This document shows positions 23,640 to 34,478 of a stretch of 64,000 nucleotides of DNA, in pieces (positions within the stretch are counted from its first letter, which is position 1; every line of letters begins with the position of its first letter). The notes below the pieces were generated by a model. It was not told where the DNA came from and did no database searches. It worked only from the letters and a program-made list of their open reading frames with translations. The stretch is from NCBI RefSeq assembly GCF_964204865.1, contig NC_135257.1, forward strand, positions 1,054,001 through 1,118,000, in the 5' to 3' direction. The translations under genes and the position numbers were made by a program. The stretch is from Styela clava (lineage: Eukaryota; Chordata; Ascidiacea; Stolidobranchia; Styelidae).

Positions 23640-25812
23640 GAGCTGCATGGGATTTGTCGCTGTCGAGGAGGCTAGTGTCGTCAGCAAACAATTTGGTTGA
23701 GAGCGAAGAGCAGTGAACTATGTCATTGACATATACTAGGAAAAATAATGGGCCCAATATACTACCTTGTGGAACTCCGTGAGTCACTGGTAAGAGAGAG
23801 GAACAATAAGTTCCCACTTTGACATATTGTGATCTATCGCTTAGATAACTAGTAATTAGTTTATTTGCTTGTCCCCTGATGCCATAATGATTCAGCTTGT
23901 AAATTAAAATGTCATGATCCACAGTATCAAAAGCCTTTTTTAAATCTAAAAATGTTGCGCTAACGAACTCTTTTTTCTCTAATTTATCATAAACATAAGA
24001 TATTGTATCTAAAATGGCGTGGGATGTCGAATGATTATTCTGAAAACCAAACTGAGATCTGTTTATAACATTATATTTAGTAAAAAAACTAATAAGTCGC
24101 TTATGGATCAAGCGCTCAAATATCTTATCAATCGATGAAAGGATTGATATCGGTCTATAATTTGGAACACATTTCTTATTTCCAGATTTGAAGAGGGGGA
24201 TTACTCGAGCAATTTTGAGACACGAAGGAAAGATTCCTAACGAGAGAGAACAATTAAAAAGTTCAGCTAAACATGGCGAAATGAGGTCAGCAACAAGTTT
24301 AAGGAACCGTGCTGAAATATTGTCTGGACCTACTGCCTTCCTATCTTTCAGATTTTGTATTTCTATTATCACTTCGTTTGAATCAGTCAAACTCATGAAA
24401 ATGGACTGGCTTACACGATTGCGAAGAAAATGTTTGAAGCTAGTCATATCATTAGAAAACTTGTCTGAGAGACTGGACCCAACCGTTGAAAAGTACTTAT
24501 TGAATTCGGTAGCGATTGAAATACCATCTTTAGTGATACAGCCATTCTCTCGGAAGATTTCATCAACATTTGATTTGGATTTATTATTTGTATGTGTAAT
24601 TTGGTTAACTATCTGCCATGTTGTCCTTGGATTACCTTTGTTTAGGGCAATAAGATTTTGGTAATAAATTTGTTTTGCTTTATACAATGTTTTTGACAAA
24701 ACATTTCTATAATTTTTAAAGTAGGAGCGTTGAGAGCTGTTACCTTTCAGAAAATGGGATTTGAAAATCTTATTTTTGTGTCGAATACAGCTATTTAACC
24801 CTTTACTGAACCAGGGCTTTAGTTTTAACCTTTTCTGTCGTCGTGAAAGTGGCCGAAGGGGAGCATGGCGATCAATTAGAGTATTGATTGATAATATAAA
24901 TTCTTCAAAAGCACTATTGTAGTTCAGGGCATTCAATTGAAATGTATCAAACAAGTTATCGAAAATGCTCTGTGCATCTGTGCGAAAAGGGTCAATCGAG
25001 AAGTTTGACATGTCCCTAGAAATTATGCAATCATTTTTATGAATAGGTGTTACACCACTAAGAGAACACATTATTGGGAAATGGTCTGTTATATCTGATA
25101 GAACAACATAGGAATTAATTTTCAAATTTGTCAAATTGGTGTACATGTGGTCGATCAATGTTGCAGAAGTTTGACCTACTCTAGTGGGTTTGGTTATCAA
25201 GGAGAAGGCATTATGAGAAATGAGCATATTAACATAATTGATAATTTGGACATTACTGGATGTTGAAAGCAAGTTAATGTTAAAGTCACCGACTATCAAA
25301 AAGTGTTTCTTAGCCAATTTAGCTAAAGATATTTCAAAAATATCAGTGAAATAAGTTATGTCATTACGAGGATGTTTATAAATAATGCCAATAACCAATC
25401 TGCTAACAGTATTTGCCAAACTGATCTCAAACCACAAATTTTCGCAGTTGGAATAGACGATATTATAATCTGTAATTTCATTAAACGTAACGTCATCCCT
25501 GATAAAAGCAGCAACACCACCTGCTTTAGTGGCAGATGGGGCATGAAGGAAATTATAGCCATCGATGGTATTGAAGACATGATTTTGGGGTAATTTAGAT
25601 TCGCTTATAGCAATTATATGAGGAGGTGATGGCAAATTTGATAATAGTGTAGTCAAATGATCTAAATTCTTTTGAAGGGAGCGAATATTCATATGAAAGA
25701 TCACCAAATCAGATGATGTTTGAATAGAGTCCAAATTTACAACCTCTAAATTGTTGCACAGAAGATTATCACAGGAGAAACCTGATTGAGAATAACTACA
25801 GTGACCAGCCAT
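23640..25812 (-). pseudogene. LINE ORF2, endonuclease and reverse transcriptase part
   Basis: Starts at ATG 25812. About the first 230 residues form an apurinic-type endonuclease: FHMNIRSLQKN, IAISESKL, GGVAAFIRDD, IVGDFNINL, TLIDHMYTN and SDITDHFPI carry the expected Asn, Glu, Asp and His positions. A reverse transcriptase follows, with IPLFKSGNKKCVPNYRPISI, FQNNHSTSHAI, TFLDLKKAFDTVDH, VPQGSILGPLFFLVYVND and the active site LFADDTSLL. The frame has no stop up to the TIR element at 23639. It is interrupted by insertion rather than decayed, and the remainder is at 15653-16445. Confidence 0.9.
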
Positions 25813-25925
25813 TTAGATGACTAAGATTATATGAAAGTAATAATAAATAGATAGAAAACATATTATTTGACCAAGCCATGTATAGAAATAAAAATACATG
25901 AACAAAATTAAATAAACAAATAACC

Positions 25926-26906
25926 TTACTTGATTAAAGAAAGGTCATCGACAGTTATAATGGGGATGGTGTTAGTCATTTGATTCTTTTTTATAAGTAC
26001 TCTTCCATTGTGAGTCCATAAGTACTTATAACCACATTCATTCTTCAAGTTTCTGGCTTTGAAGAATAATTCTTTATTGGTATCAGTGAGGTTTTCAATT
26101 ACAAATATTTTGGTAGATCTTGCAAGATGTGGAAAATCATCTTGAATGTTCGATGATCTGAGCTGGCGACGATTTTTCAAAATTTGGTGTCTTGTTTTTC
26201 TGTTTATGAAGTTTACAATGATTGGCGATGGTTTTTTGTTGTTATATTTGGACATCCTGTGGCAGTTCGAGATGTCGAATGAACGCAGCGGAACATTAAT
26301 TCGGGCTGCCACTTTAATGACCAGATTTTCACAATTTTCATCAGCTGCATATGGAATGTTATGAAATTCAAGATTGTTGAGTCTGGATCTGCGGTCTTGG
26401 TCTTGTTGGCGTTCTGTTAGAATATCAATTTCTTCTTCAAGATTTTCAACAATATTTTCGAGTTCACGAATTTTTTTGTTATTTTTAGCAGTAACGTTGT
26501 TTAGTTCCTTATAGTTGGCATTTAACTCGTCAAATTTTTTGGAGATGAAGTCTTGGCTTCTTTTTATATCACTAACTTCATCTTTTATTATGCTTATGGA
26601 AGATAGCTGAGATTTAACTTGCTTAAGAGACTCATCAAGCGACAATAAAGATTCCTGGATGCCGATGCTAGTTGGAGTGGTGGAAGATACATCCATAGCT
26701 AGTTTTTCCAAGTGTTGCTGTATGATTGTAGGTATTTCGAGCCTTAATGTTTTAAGCAAAGTGCTTTCAAGTACAGAGACTAAGTTAGAGACATTAGATT
26801 CTGTTATATTGGTAACTGTGGAAGAACTGGCAGCAACGCGATCTGTGGGACTTCTTCGCTTTGGTGGTTCAGGAGGAGTGTCACAGGATCTTGAGGATGA
26901 CATCAT
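25926..26906 (-). CDS. LINE ORF1 protein (coiled coil plus RNA-binding-like domain)
   Basis: The first ATG in the open frame is at 26906 on the minus strand, giving about 326 residues. After a Ser/Thr-rich N-terminus there is a long heptad-rich coiled coil (NKKIRELENIVENLEEEIDI), then RRSRLNNLEFHNIP, a region with ISNCHRMS and PIIVNFINRKTRHQIL, and a C-terminal segment with GYKYLWTHNGRVLIKK. This is the layout of L1-like ORF1 proteins, which trimerise and coat the element RNA. The frame is uninterrupted, and ORF2 begins 113 bases downstream. Confidence 0.8.
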   Translation of the reverse strand: MMSSSRSCDTPPEPPKRRSPTDRVAASSSTVTNITESNVSNLVSVLESTLLKTLRLEIPTIIQQHLEKLAMDVSSTTPTSIGIQESLLSLDESLKQVKSQLSSISIIKDEVSDIKRSQDFISKKFDELNANYKELNNVTAKNNKKIRELENIVENLEEEIDILTERQQDQDRRSRLNNLEFHNIPYAADENCENLVIKVAARINVPLRSFDISNCHRMSKYNNKKPSPIIVNFINRKTRHQILKNRRQLRSSNIQDDFPHLARSTKIFVIENLTDTNKELFFKARNLKNECGYKYLWTHNGRVLIKKNQMTNTIPIITVDDLSLIK

Positions 26907-28157
26907 GTCCGTCGCTGATTTCACAGATCAAAAAAGATGTTATGTTCCAATATTGCTGCAGGCTCAAGTTCTATTCCAGAAGTTTAACATTTCAGTGACA
27001 GAAAATCCATTGAAGACTATTATATTAGTTCAGTAGTTACTTTAGCTTATATCTGCAAACCTTGGACAGCAAACAATAATGTCATTATAACAACAATATT
27101 CCTCATTAAAAATAGGTCTGCGATGCTTCCCTCGTTATCATTTGCTTTCTTTGAAATCATGGCGCAAGCGGTACTATCGCATAATTCACTGACGTTTATT
27201 ATTTGAATGAACTTCAGAAGAAACCATCACTATACATCCGGTATTGTTTGCGAACATAAATTAATGTAAAGAGTAAATATAACTGAGTGTAACTCTATAT
27301 ACCAATAATACATATTCTCTAACTATAATATATTATGTAGTTGAAGCATCAATTTAATGTTTCTTCTACCAACTTCACTCATTCTTCGAGTTCATTATTG
27401 TTATTTGATCACACTTTATGCTATAGTTCTTCCAAATCTAAGGAGAGTTAACGATATTATGATGTTATACTAAATAGAATCATGTTCGAAAATAATCGAA
27501 TCGGAACATTCCGATTCGGAATTTGATTCGAAAATAAAATATTCGAAACTTACATCCCTATTCACAACCTGAAATCCATTGACATATATTATCAATTTAG
27601 GAAAAAAAAACTTTTTTTCAATCAAGAAATTAGAGATTAAATAATAATGTATAATAAATAAAAAAAAGTGTATATATATCCTCCATTCATTCCTGATTGG
27701 TGTTGAAATTTTAGCCTGTACAAAATCAAAGTGGAATTTCTATCGATTTATTTGCAGCACTGAATGTAATTGAATTTAAATATATTTTTTCTCTTTCTAA
27801 GCTTGATTAGAGTAAAATGGAGGATATTGAGCTTACCATATATGCTCGTTTTACCGCCCGATCTTGATTAAGGGTCCGTTTGAGTAGCCGCCCGTGTGAA
27901 CAGAACATAAAAATAAATAAGAGCCGGTGCTTGAATACCCGCCCAATGTAAAAGCTGATTCTTCAGTGGTAGAGAACAATAGGAAATAAGAAGCGCTTTT
28001 GTCACAACGCTGTTGAATTTTGAGCGCTGGTAGATAACACCCACGCCTTACATAAAAGATAGCATTGGTTACGTAACGTCGTAACAGAAAGCAGACTTTC
28101 CTTCCAAAAGCAAAGAACTGATAGTATAAAAGGTTTCGATTTGTTTACCAATCATTC

Positions 28158-29262
28158 ATGCAGAATATTGAACCCCACGTGATGGCCGATGACAGAAGAA
28201 GAAAGCGTGACCTATCACCAGTTGATGAAGATAACAAAAAGCGCAAACTGCACAGTTACACACTTGAATTCAAATTGAATGCTATCGGTGAAGTGAAAAA
28301 AGGCAAATCAAAAGGGGCAACTGCTAGAAAATTTGGTGTTGCTCCAAAAAGAATTCGGGAATGGTGCAAGCAAGAAGAGAAGCTGAAGGCCATGACATCC
28401 CATTCCAGTCAACGTAAAAGACTTGATGGCGGAGGTCGCAGACCATTGTTAGACACACTGGAAGAGAGAGTGTTTGAATGGATAGAGAGCATGCGTTCCA
28501 GAAGGCTGCGTGTGACCAGGAAAATGGTGAAAAGAGAAGCATTGGAGATTTTCTCCAATGAAGGTGGTCAAGACTATGATAGCAATCCCGAGTTCGTTGC
28601 CAGTGATGGCTGGTTGAGAAATTTCTTCAATCGTCACAGGATCAACCTAGGTCCTAGGACAAAATACAACTGTTTGCCAGAAGCTTCCAGATGTCCTTGC
28701 CCTAGAAGTCAGCTCCTACCTATATGCGGAGTAAACGGCTGAAATTGAACTTTACACTACAGAATATGGGAGCGATGGATGAAACACCCATCTGGCTCGA
28801 AATGGCTGCAGACAGCACCGTTGATTTTATTGGTAACAAATCAATCCCTATCAAGACCACTGGCCATGAGAAATCAAGGGTGACTGTTGTACTAGCGGCC
28901 AAGGCCAATGGTAGCAAGCTCTCACCTTTCATAGTATTCAAGGATAAACGAGTGGATAAAGGCCTTCAGAAACTAAGCGGTGTTGTGTGTGCTTACAGTG
29001 GGAAAGGTTGGATGAGTGAGGACTTGACACACACATGGCTTAACAAAGTTTGGGGGACCTTTCTCGCCGCCTGTTGTGCTGGGATGCGTACCGATGTCAT
29101 ATCCAAGACTCAACCAAGCAACTTCTATCCAAACTGAAGACAGATGCTGCTGTCATCCCCGGTGGCTACACAAGCCTTCTACAAGCCCCTGATGTGTCTT
29201 GTAACAAACCATTCAAAACGTACTACCGTGAAATCCACGAGGACGAGGTTGAATGCTGGTGA
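28158..29262 (+). pseudogene. Tigger-like transposase with at least three frameshifts
   Basis: A basic N-terminus (DRRRKRDLSP, KKRKLHSYTLEFKLNAIGEV) and a helix-turn-helix (GATARKFGVAPKRIREW) form a Brinker-type DNA-binding domain. A CENP-B-type second domain follows (GRRPLLDTLEERVFEWIESM, GWLRNFFNRH). The catalytic domain begins MGAMDETPIW (first Asp). The second Asp is in LLCWDAYRCHI and the third region is GGYTSLLQAPDVSCNKPFK. The frame changes twice between about 28660 and 28740, and again near 29050, so no full protein can be made. The catalytic motifs themselves remain readable, which implies a fairly recent loss. Confidence 0.85.
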
Positions 29263-29456
29263 AGAGGCAACAACAAAGGGCGGCAACATAAAACCTCCTA
29301 CTCGTGTTCAGCTTGCGACTTGCGTAAAGGCAGCGTAAGGCATGATAGCTTTGATGAAGAAAATAACGGTACACTTGCTGAATAAATACAAATTTTGATT
29401 TGTTGTTTCTTGTTAATAATATAAACCAAGGGTAATATGAGGGAATTACTCATAAG

Positions 29457-29911
29457 TAGGGATGGCGGATTCGACTACAGAATCGATTCCGATGCATTGG
29501 AATCGATTCTCGAGGTTAAAACTTGGATTGAAAAGAATGTGTAAAGTTTTGTGGCAATTCCTTCACATATATGTATAAACTGCTTCACTGCTATGTTGAG
29601 TTGCTACGACGACGAAAACTTCACTATATATAATATTTCAATTGAAGGCTTTAACGTTTATTTATTTTAAAAATCTCTGTGGGTTCTGAGGGATTCGGTT
29701 TTTCGTGCGATTTTGTCTCCTCTGACAGATTGAATACCCATACTACTTAGTTTCAGCGCTCTTGGTAGCCCAGAATTTGAACATCGTGCTCTTGTTTGAT
29801 TTCATATGGTATTGCTTAGGTGGGTATGTGTTTTCGGTAAGATATGTCGAAGAATCGGAATTGCCAGTTTAGGAATCGAATACTTGTAAGTACTCATACT
29901 TGGCATCCGTA
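29457..29911. mobile_element. 455-bp hAT MITE inside the Tigger-like element
   Basis: The ends TAGGGATGGC and inverted TACGGATGCC pair imperfectly. The flanking 8 bases, CTCATAAG, are identical at 29449-29456 and 29912-29919. The interior has GAATCGATTC-type palindromes like those of the other hAT elements here. It has no coding capacity. Confidence 0.8.
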
Positions 29912-30100
29912 CTCATAAGACGTGGATAATTTGCGTTTGGCGTGAATAAATTGACATGGAAAAAGGATTAATGGCGTCAAATATTTGTCTTCAAAGATTT
30001 TGTGTATAATAACAAGCGCCCGTGCTTGAATAAGGGTCCGGTTAGTAAGTTTAGTTAAAAAAAAATATGGACCCGGGCTACAAAACGAGCAAATACAGTA

Positions 30101-33100
30101 ATTATAATTTCTTCTCAACACAAAATTTGCTGTAAACTGTAATTTATATTAAGTGGCATGATCTGGAATTTTTCGCGAGGAAAGTGATAACGATGACGGG
30201 TTTCACAAACCTTAATTAATGAAACATCGCACATCATAATTGTAGAATTTTTTAAATTAACCCAGTTAACTGAAAACCCACAAATATCGTATGTTTCCAA
30301 GTACGCCGATATTCCAATAGTATGTAATTATCAGCTTGAGTTTGCAGGACGAACAGAATAAAAAAAAGTTAACCGTAAGCTAAAAATTAGAGTAAACATA
30401 ATTCCAGCTGGCAGAGTGGGTATCCCAGCACATGAGACATTGATATTTTTAATTCAGATGCATAAATAGCGTGTCACTGAAGTCACTTCTAACGTTTTAT
30501 TGAGATACTTAAATTAGTTACATTGTAAAATGCTTCGTACGTATGCAAAGGTGGCCTCAACACCTTCATTAAACCAAATTATGCTAGTGTCTGCAGACGT
30601 TTCGATGTGCGGAGGCGCAAGGTATCTTGATGTTCGATGAAAAAGTTCGTTCAGTCATAGTGAAATGAATAAATGTTCACCTATATCGGTCTATTTTAAC
30701 CCCGTATATATATATCGAAAATGGCCGATAGCGATAAATCGGTACATCTCCAGTTTGAACCTTGCTAAACTTCTGGGTGACTGTTCTAGTGGTTTTTTTT
30801 AACTGCGAGAAACTGTGCAAGGTCTCTCTTGGGCTAGGCAAATGTTTCTGTTAATGATCATTGCGTTGAAACTGATGTCGCAAACGTAGATGAAATGCCC
30901 AAAGACATTCTAAACAATAGCTTTTTAGTCAATTTTATCATGTCACTATATATATATATATATAAATATGTAATTAATAAATACATTGCATCCATAACTA
31001 GAAAAACTTCAATGATATGACATTTAAGCTGCATCTGATCCGCTCTTGCGATTATTGGTTGCTCAAACCTCTTTGACTGAATTCAAATAGAAGTTATGAA
31101 TGTAGTTGTCGCGAAAATGCGTGAAAATTGACTTAGCTCACTTATTATTACGGACTTACGGACTAATATCGACAGAGCTGAAACACTTTTAGGAATGGCG
31201 GATGCTATGCAAGATGCAAGCAAGCTATGCAAGTCTTGCTTTTCTTTGGCCATACTACTGTGTCAGGAAAGGTCTGGCAAAATCCCCGCGGAAGTTCTTT
31301 AGAAAAAAATGCAATTAGGCTATTTTTAACGGATCAAACACCGCGTAGAAGTGAATAGTAAAGTTCAATAAGATTTAATAGTCATTTTTTTTCGTTTGTT
31401 TTTAATATACCTTTAACAGATATTTCCATACTCTTCCTCAATCCACGAAAAAATATTGCCTGAGCGCCTGGCAATGTAATGACCACGACTATCGAAATAC
31501 ACATTATGCTTTTCAGGATTGTGTGGGGACCAGTTTCAAACCACTTATCGAGTTAACGTCCGCTACGTGTATTGGAGTAACTTCTATTGAATAATGTCAA
31601 ATTTATTTTTTTCATTCTGTATAAATCAATGGCGGCGATTCGTGAAGATTTCCACGGCTGGTCAGTGATGACCATTCCGTCAAAGAGAGAGAGATAAATC
31701 AATGGTACACAATTTACAAGAAAAGAGTAAGCGCGGTTTTACCGGGGAAGGGAGGCCTCACGTGGAATCAGAAGCTGCGCCCGAAGTTCCAACAACTAAT
31801 TAAAGATATATATATATATATATAATTTCTCGCTACTATTATTGTCGGTAAGTATGGTTCTGGTGTTGTTGGAACATAAAATAACTTTTCTATTCATCTA
31901 CTCAGTCGATCGCTTTTAAATTTTTATTGGCGCTGCTCTATCAATACCCAATAGTCGACTTCCTCGTGTCCATATGTTTGTTTATGGTTTGTAGTGCTTG
32001 TTATGAAATAACGATAATAAATACAAACATCTACGTCAATATTTACTACCTAAATGTGCCCCGCTCAATACAGGCCAACGTTTGTGTAAACGATATACTA
32101 ATTGCACCGACGCCAATCTTCATTTCGTGCCAAAACGGTCCTACAGAAAATAATAAACATCTGCTGGAAGGCCTTCTTACATAACCCATGTACATTTTCA
32201 GTACGTAGGCGTAGGACGTCTGATGGACTATCGATTGCGCCTGCTTTCTCGAGGTTCGAAAGAAAGCTGTACGCTTGGACGAAATCTATCACAAACAAAT
32301 TTGTCTCTGGTAATTTTGATCTTGACTCATCTCGTGCCACTTTGTGAAATTCCCTTCAGCCTTCCTTCTTTCCTTGGCAGTACAGACTCTAATGATTACA
32401 AGTTCCAAGAGATCTTCTATCGGTGTTTCGTCTTACCATAAGTCATTGCCACTTTATTTTATTTCTATTTAAAACTCTTAATTATGTATTATTTCATATG
32501 ATTCAATCATGCAAGTATATATTCGTAAATTTACTCGGAACGTGAATTTAAAAATAAATTGGAAAGCTCATATTATAATGTCATAATACGCATCGCAAAA
32601 CTACCGTGTTTCCTCGAAAATAAGACCTGGCCTGAAAATAAGATAATAATTTAAATTTTCAAAATGATTTTAATTAAACCCTACCCTTAAAATAAATTTT
32701 GAAATGTGTGGTAGAGGAAAGGTTCATTGGCCTGAGGTAAGGTGAAGATCACACCACAATTCAAGATTGTGTGATATCACAATTATGATATTTGTCACTT
32801 GATTTTTGTATAGGAAATACAAATATTTTATAATGTTTAGTAAAAAATCTTGTGATTTTCTACAATGTAATTTTATTTTTGATAAATGAACGCAAAAGAC
32901 CTCTTCCAAAAAAGTGTTAGTGTTATTCTTCAAAAGAAAATAAATCTAAATTCTGTCTAAATTTCGGGGAAACACGGTAAGAAGTGCTGTAAACTGCTAT
33001 GCGTAAAAAAGCCACATGGTCATTCTTTGAGTATATATAGCATATTTTTGTTCATTTGAGAAGATCGTGAAAAGGAAACTCACAGATTAGAATTTAAATT

Positions 33101-34478
33101 CAATTTAATTTCTTTTGTTTTTTTGAAGATTTACGTATTCGAGTTACGCCCTAGAGTTTAAGCTACTGTATAATACAAGTAAATATGGATAATTTTTAAC
33201 AGTACTTTAAAGTATAAAAGTCGGAAAATATCTAAACAAAAGAAAACAGGTGGTCTTTAGAGTCACGTAAAATAACATTACGAGGACAGTTTGTTTACTT
33301 GGGCACAACGCAAGGATTTATCGGAACAATGCCATTTGAGTGGGACTGGTACTCGTGACCATAAGCCAACTTTTTGTATCAAAATAAATCAGCTTTTTGA
33401 AGAACGGTGCTAATATAGACTTTAATCTTATAACTATTCAATAAATAGAATAGGCCTATGTCGACCTCTCAGCGTTTGCGTGTTTGCCCGAGTACCCATA
33501 TATTTATAGAGTAAATATTGTTTCGGAATTGTATAGAGCGCATCAATCACCGTAGGTGGGGCTAAATATGAAATAATACACCTCAACATTTGTGTCTCAT
33601 TCGAAACGTTGTATCAAGATGGTGGTATACAACACTTCAATTTCATAAGAGAGGACGTGTTGAATGTTAGTTATATTTCGAATAGTTAGAATTCAAGGTT
33701 CAATAATTTAAAAACAATCGAGTTTAGTAGACTATAATTTAATTGAGGACTTTCCATTGATGCGCATTCACAGATAGTAATTTCAGATTGACCTGTTTGA
33801 TACAATTTGTGTCTCTCACAAGTGCAATATATATATGTACAAGTGCATTTGTTATTCCTATTTATTGACATTCTCGGAGTATTTAACTCTTATTATAATG
33901 TCGTTATACTTAACGAGAGGGAAAGTAAATATACTGTAACATATTACGATATTTGGTTACCGGTGCAATCGTTTGAACTGTGAATATTATTAGAATTGGG
34001 TGACGTGAAATATTTAGTTTACGGTGATATTCGGCACTTCAAACAAGTAGATGTAGTATCTCCTAATATACTGGTCCACTACATAGAGGCACTAAAAGAA
34101 TAAAATCAAGAACGATTTACTCTTAACAACGCGAATAATAGCTTCGAATGTGACTCGTTTTCTATGGGTTGGGCCACATCGCTTTTCTGAATACAGACAA
34201 CGTATTTCTCGTGGCATTGACTAATTGTGAAATAGCGATAGCAAATAAAAACGTTTTTTTATTATTTAGTATATGTTAATAAAATACTAAAACATCGATA
34301 ATCTTTTATTTGATAAGAAACCAATTAAATAACATTATACCCTACTTCTACAGTGGTAAGCGTGATGTGGAAAGGTTTAATTTTTCATCACAATGTAAAT
34401 CATAAGAGTATGCTGTAGCATCAAAGGGTACACGACATTGTCGAAGTATTCTATTACATATCTACGTAATTCGAAACG
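30101..34478. other. Non-coding stretch between transposons and the nine-exon gene
   Basis: I see no supported gene. It holds TA microsatellites near 30950 and 31805, a MITE at 32602-32979, and at about 30733-30757 a solo end (GATAAATCGGTACATCTCCA) related to the right end of the element at 59234-60275. Short open frames at 31927-32184 (+) and 32098-32340 (-) overlap each other and lack recognisable domains. The last few hundred bases should include the promoter of the gene starting at 34479, but no clear TATA box stands out. Confidence 0.4.
32602..32979. mobile_element. 378-bp MITE with TACCGTGTTTCC ends
   Basis: Left end TACCGTGTTTCCTCGAAA, inverted right end TACCGTGTTTCCCCGAAA, with TA borders. 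Inside the left end is AATAAGACCTGG, repeated as AAAATAAG. It is closely related to the element at 38503-38841 and more distantly to the one at 18568-19030. It has no coding capacity. Confidence 0.75.

Larger units (their letters stand above)
14978..27050 (-). mobile_element. Two-ORF non-LTR retrotransposon (CR1/L2/Jockey-like LINE), interrupted
   Basis: Read on the minus strand: ORF1 (26906-25926), ORF2 first part (25812 to 23640), then a foreign 7.2-kb insertion, ORF2 last part (16445-15653), and a 3' UTR. The 3' end is placed near 14978, where a short direct repeat (TGAATC units on the minus strand) follows AAATAAAATATC. Such microsatellite-like tails occur in CR1/L2-group LINEs. The 5' end is not sharply visible and the 27050 border is approximate. 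The order endonuclease then reverse transcriptase in ORF2, with no RNase H seen, fits this group. I could not assign a clade more precisely. Confidence 0.8.
14235..27560. mobile_element. Outer hAT-type element, split and expanded by nested insertions
   Basis: The left end is TAGGGATGTAAGTTT at 14235-14249. The right end, ending 27560, is its exact inverted copy (AAACTTACATCCCTA). The 8 bases outside each end are identical, TTCACAAC at 14227-14234 and 27561-27568, as expected for hAT transposition. Both subterminal arms carry TTCGAAT-type repeats. No hAT transposase is visible, so the original was probably a short non-autonomous element. Nearly all of the 13.3 kb is later insertion: a hAT MITE, a LINE, and the TIR element within that LINE. 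Confidence 0.85.
27834..30100 (+). mobile_element. pogo/Tigger-type DNA transposon with degraded transposase
   Basis: Left end TACCATATATGCTCGTTTTA and inverted right end TACTGTATTTGCTCGTTTTG, with TA at both borders. GGGTCCG and GTGCTTGAATA motifs repeat just inside both arms. The plus strand between about 28158 and 29262 encodes a broken transposase with a pogo-type catalytic domain. A hAT MITE (29457-29911) was inserted later in the 3' part. Confidence 0.8.

Noticed and set aside
24188-24664. 158-codon plus-strand open frame
   Set aside because: It is antisense to the reverse transcriptase region of LINE ORF2 and is explained as its shadow.
31927-32347. Overlapping open frames on both strands near 32.1 kb
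   Set aside because: They overlap antisense to each other, the minus-strand one lacks an ATG start, and no domain or splice structure supports either.
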